From: CAXBDP01 sp964598395
GTDB lineage: Bacteria; Bacteroidota; Bacteroidia; Cytophagales; Cyclobacteriaceae
Assembly (NCBI GenBank): GCA_964598395.1
Contig: CAZRBW010000005.1
Coordinates: forward strand, 1-64,000
Direction of reading: 5' to 3'
Length of the DNA: 64,000 nucleotides
The notes below the pieces were generated by a model. That model had not been told where the DNA came from, searched no databases, and saw nothing but the letters and a program-made list of their open reading frames with translations. Shown piece after piece: positions 62,047 to 64,000 of the stretch (position 1 is its first letter; each line of letters opens with the position of its first letter). Made by a program: the position numbers and the translations under genes.

Positions 62047-63609
62047 ATGCAAGTAGAAAAAATTGCCCTAAAGGATACCCATAGTTTTTCTAGTATTTTG
62101 CTCAATTACCTTAACCAAAACGAGGATTTGAAGCCGTTTTACAGCTTTGCTCCAACGATGGATGGTATAATTGAAGCTACGCACACGCATCAATTAGGCA
62201 CTAATGAAAGGGCGATTTTAAGAGATGCATTATTGCAACAATACCAAGATGTAGCATTGAGCGATTCCTCCCGCGCCAATATTCAAAGTCTTGCAAACAC
62301 AAACACATTTACGATTACTACCGGTCATCAGCTTAATATTTTCACAGGCCCTTTGTATTTCATTTACAAGATAGTATCTGTGATCAATGCCTGTAAAAGC
62401 CTGAATAATAAGCATCCAGAGCTTCATTTTGTGCCTGTATATTGGATGGCAACCGAAGATCATGATTTGGAGGAAATCAATCATTTCCAGCTATTTGGAA
62501 AAACCTTCACTTGGGAGACAGATCAGAAGGGTCCCGTTGGGCAAATGCTCACCGATGGACTTGCTGAGCTTGCGCAGAGTTTGCCAGAAGCCGCTCCGCT
62601 ATTCGAAGAAGCCTATAAAAATGGAAAGGACTTGGCACATGCCACACGCATTTTTGTTAATGAGCTTTTCAAAGAACAAGGCTTGGTAATATTGGATGGA
62701 AACGATGCGAATTTGAAGCGCTTGTTTACTCCGATAATGAGGGAAGAATTGACTCAACAGAAAGCAAATGTGGAGGTAGAAAAATCCTCTGCAAAGCTTG
62801 AGTCCTTAGGCTACAAAGGGCAAGTTTTTTCTAGAGAAATCAACCTTTTCTACATGGAAAAGGGATTGCGAGAAAGGATTGTTGAAGAAAATGGAAGCTA
62901 TAAAGTGCTCAACACTGAGTTGGAGTTTTCGCGGGAGGATATCCTAGATTTACTGCAATCCAATCCAGAGAAATTCAGCCCTAACGTAATTCTCAGGCCT
63001 TTATTTCAAGAAACCATAATGCCGAATGTGGCCTATTTTGGTGGCCCAGCTGAGGTTGCTTATTGGTTGCAAATAAAGGGCGTTTTCGATTTATACAAAG
63101 TAGCTTTTCCAGTGGTGATGCCTAGAAATTTTGCTCTTTGGGTAAACAAAGGAATAGCCAAAAAGTTGAACCAACTTGGAATTGAAACTCAAGATATTTT
63201 CTTAAAAAATGATGATCTGAAAGCTAAATTTCTTGATAGCCAAGGATTTGAAGCTCCTGATATTCAGGCTGAGGAAGAAATGGTACGCAATGCCTATGAA
63301 CAGATTGTGAAGATTGCTGTAGAGTTTGACGGCTCGCTCAAAGGATTTATCGAAGCGGAAGAAAGTCGAGCGTTGAAGTCATTGGAAAGTATTGGAAAGC
63401 GAATGGTGAAAGCGGCAGAATCGAGAATGGATGTATCGCTACGTCAGCTTCAAAATAGCAAAGATCGTCTATTTCCAAATGGTAAGCCTCAAGAGCGGGT
63501 GGACAATTACCTGAGCATTGCGCTTAATCAACCTCAATTTATCGATACGCTTTTACAGCATTTGGATGCATTTGATACGCAATTTTATGTGTTTATAGAG
63601 GATGAATAA
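62047..63609 (+). CDS. bshC: Bacillithiol biosynthesis protein BshC
   Basis: BshC is thought to add cysteine to GlcN-malate in the last step of bacillithiol synthesis, the low-molecular-weight thiol used by Bacteroidota instead of glutathione. The 520-residue protein has ITTGHQLNIFTGPLYFIYKI, the FVPVYWMATEDHDLEEINHFQL signature and FGGPAEVAYWLQIKGVFDLY, matching the family in order and length. bshA and bshB are not in the window. It starts 19 bp after rimO and overlaps the next gene by 8 bp (ATGAATAA). Two octamer copies are in it (62267 antisense, 62931 sense). Confidence 0.93.
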   Translation: MQVEKIALKDTHSFSSILLNYLNQNEDLKPFYSFAPTMDGIIEATHTHQLGTNERAILRDALLQQYQDVALSDSSRANIQSLANTNTFTITTGHQLNIFTGPLYFIYKIVSVINACKSLNNKHPELHFVPVYWMATEDHDLEEINHFQLFGKTFTWETDQKGPVGQMLTDGLAELAQSLPEAAPLFEEAYKNGKDLAHATRIFVNELFKEQGLVILDGNDANLKRLFTPIMREELTQQKANVEVEKSSAKLESLGYKGQVFSREINLFYMEKGLRERIVEENGSYKVLNTELEFSREDILDLLQSNPEKFSPNVILRPLFQETIMPNVAYFGGPAEVAYWLQIKGVFDLYKVAFPVVMPRNFALWVNKGIAKKLNQLGIETQDIFLKNDDLKAKFLDSQGFEAPDIQAEEEMVRNAYEQIVKIAVEFDGSLKGFIEAEESRALKSLESIGKRMVKAAESRMDVSLRQLQNSKDRLFPNGKPQERVDNYLSIALNQPQFIDTLLQHLDAFDTQFYVFIEDE

Positions 63610-64000
63610 ATCAGTACTTCGTAAGCTACTTTCATTCCGTCGGGCGAGTTTAAGCTCCACGGAGTTTGATGAGAGAAATTCGGTGATGATTGATAAGCTA
63701 ATCGAAGTATTGCAGCAAAAGACCTTTAAATACATCCATGTTTTTTTGTCGATTCCACATAAGAATGAACCTCATACACAGCCACTAATCGACTGGCTAG
63801 TTGAGCATAGACCAGAATCAAAGATTGTGGTTTCCAAATCTGATTTTCGGCACAAAAGGATGCTGAGTTATCAGTACATTGGGCAAGATCAATTACAACC
63901 AAATAAATTAGGTATTCCTGAGCCAATTGATGGTGAAGTTGTAGATTCCAAGCTGCTAGATATAGTTCTAGTTCCTATGTTGGGTTTCGATACCAGCGGC
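63602..64000 (+). CDS. 5-formyltetrahydrofolate cyclo-ligase, N-terminal part
   Basis: Cut off by the end of the window after 133 codons. The enzyme (5-FCL/MTHFS) converts 5-formyltetrahydrofolate to 5,10-methenyltetrahydrofolate with ATP. The visible part starts MNKSVLRKLLSFRRASLSST, has FKYIHVFLSIPHKNEPHT and reaches DIVLVPMLGFDTSG, which is the start of the family motif VPxLxFDxxGxRLGxGxGYYD. The start overlaps the bshC stop by 8 bases, so it should be coupled to bshC. Confidence 0.85.
   Translation, partial: MNKSVLRKLLSFRRASLSSTEFDERNSVMIDKLIEVLQQKTFKYIHVFLSIPHKNEPHTQPLIDWLVEHRPESKIVVSKSDFRHKRMLSYQYIGQDQLQPNKLGIPEPIDGEVVDSKLLDIVLVPMLGFDTSG

Larger units (their letters stand above)
1421..62938. 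repeat. Dispersed iterated octamer GCGGGAGG, 32 copies
   Basis: The octamer GCGGGAGG is seen 32 times. Plus-strand copies start at 1421, 4938, 12159, 14485, 17646, 19915, 24983, 30792, 36415, 41008, 44557, 52236, 58284 and 62931. Minus-strand copies (seen as CCTCCCGC) start at 3878, 7164, 11181, 12879, 15452, 20868, 27195, 29084, 30117, 30698, 36520, 40140, 43290, 48789, 51811, 55098, 57040 and 62267. Twenty are sense to their gene, nine antisense, three intergenic (4938, 14485, 44557). All three reading frames are used (Ala-Gly-Gly, Ser/Gly-Arg, Arg-Glu, Pro-Pro-Ala, Ser-Arg). Counts are by eye. Confidence 0.9.

Noticed and set aside
1421..62938. Octamer as Chi or FtsK-orienting (KOPS) sequence
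   Set aside because: Copies are split 14 to 18 between strands over 64 kb with no run of one orientation; Chi and KOPS are strongly skewed along a replichore. Not excluded if the window spans a special region, but not supported.

Overview
The window is about 64 kb of AT-rich chromosome (roughly 40% GC by eye) from a member of the phylum Bacteroidota, most likely order Cytophagales. The evidence is promoter boxes of the Bacteroidota type TAnnTTTG, an ssrA tag reading GESNYALAA, a CarB and an AccD of phylum-specific form, DUF4270, DUF4834, DUF6048 and DUF6452 proteins, an Oar-like TonB-dependent receptor, BshC (bacillithiol) and a bacterial geranylgeranylglyceryl phosphate synthase homologue. 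I see no insertion sequence, prophage, CRISPR array, rRNA or tRNA; this is ordinary core chromosome. There is one scaffold gap of 100 N inside lpdA.

Layout. 1-2.8 kb: end of nqrF, then hflK-hflC and a small membrane protein. 3.2-8 kb (minus strand): lipB, a lipoprotein, a DUF4834 protein and carB. 8.1-14.3 kb: a small lipoprotein, then lpdA, odhB and odhA of the 2-oxoglutarate dehydrogenase complex. 14.5-16.9 kb: the classic rpsP-rimM-trmD-rplS operon. 16.9-22.9 kb: dapF, secA, a SPOR lipoprotein and an M20 amidohydrolase. 22.9-26.6 kb: a divergent PiT-like permease, a holin-like membrane protein pair overlapping a GGGP synthase gene, and an AraC regulator. 26.8-31.4 kb (minus): acyl-CoA dehydrogenase, zinc peptidase, rfaE2, a UPF0104 membrane protein, panD and panC. 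31.5-35.4 kb: a truncated GT5 protein, DUF4270 lipoprotein and glmS. 35.4-41.8 kb: small metabolic genes (3HCDH-domain protein, ridA, gltX, LYS1-like dehydrogenase, deoC, acyP). 41.8-50.2 kb: M14 peptidase, large Oar-like receptor, TPR histidine kinase. 50.4-52.8 kb: ssrA (tmRNA), accD, fba. 53-60.6 kb: serine hydrolase, a PIN toxin-antitoxin pair, cryptochrome DASH, DUF4197, an S9 peptidase and the DUF6048/DUF6452 pair. 60.7-64 kb: rimO, bshC and the start of a 5-formyltetrahydrofolate cyclo-ligase gene.

The most unusual signal is not a gene. The octamer GCGGGAGG occurs 32 times by my count (14 on the plus strand, 18 on the minus), about once per 2 kb, where about 0.5 would be expected from base composition. 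It appears in coding DNA in all three reading frames, in sense and antisense, and in three intergenic places. It uses codons (CGG, AGG, GGG, CCC) that an AT-rich genome normally avoids. It therefore looks like a genome-wide iterated word, comparable to HIP1, Chi, or DNA uptake words, but without the strand polarity expected for Chi or FtsK-orienting sequences.

Other points worth attention: a GT5 homologue that has lost its ADP-glucose motif and its second domain; an AccD lacking most zinc-ribbon cysteines; an araC terminator embedded antisense in the GGGP synthase coding sequence; a 47-residue antitoxin upstream of a PIN protein; and a pair of REP-like palindromes near 2.95 kb.
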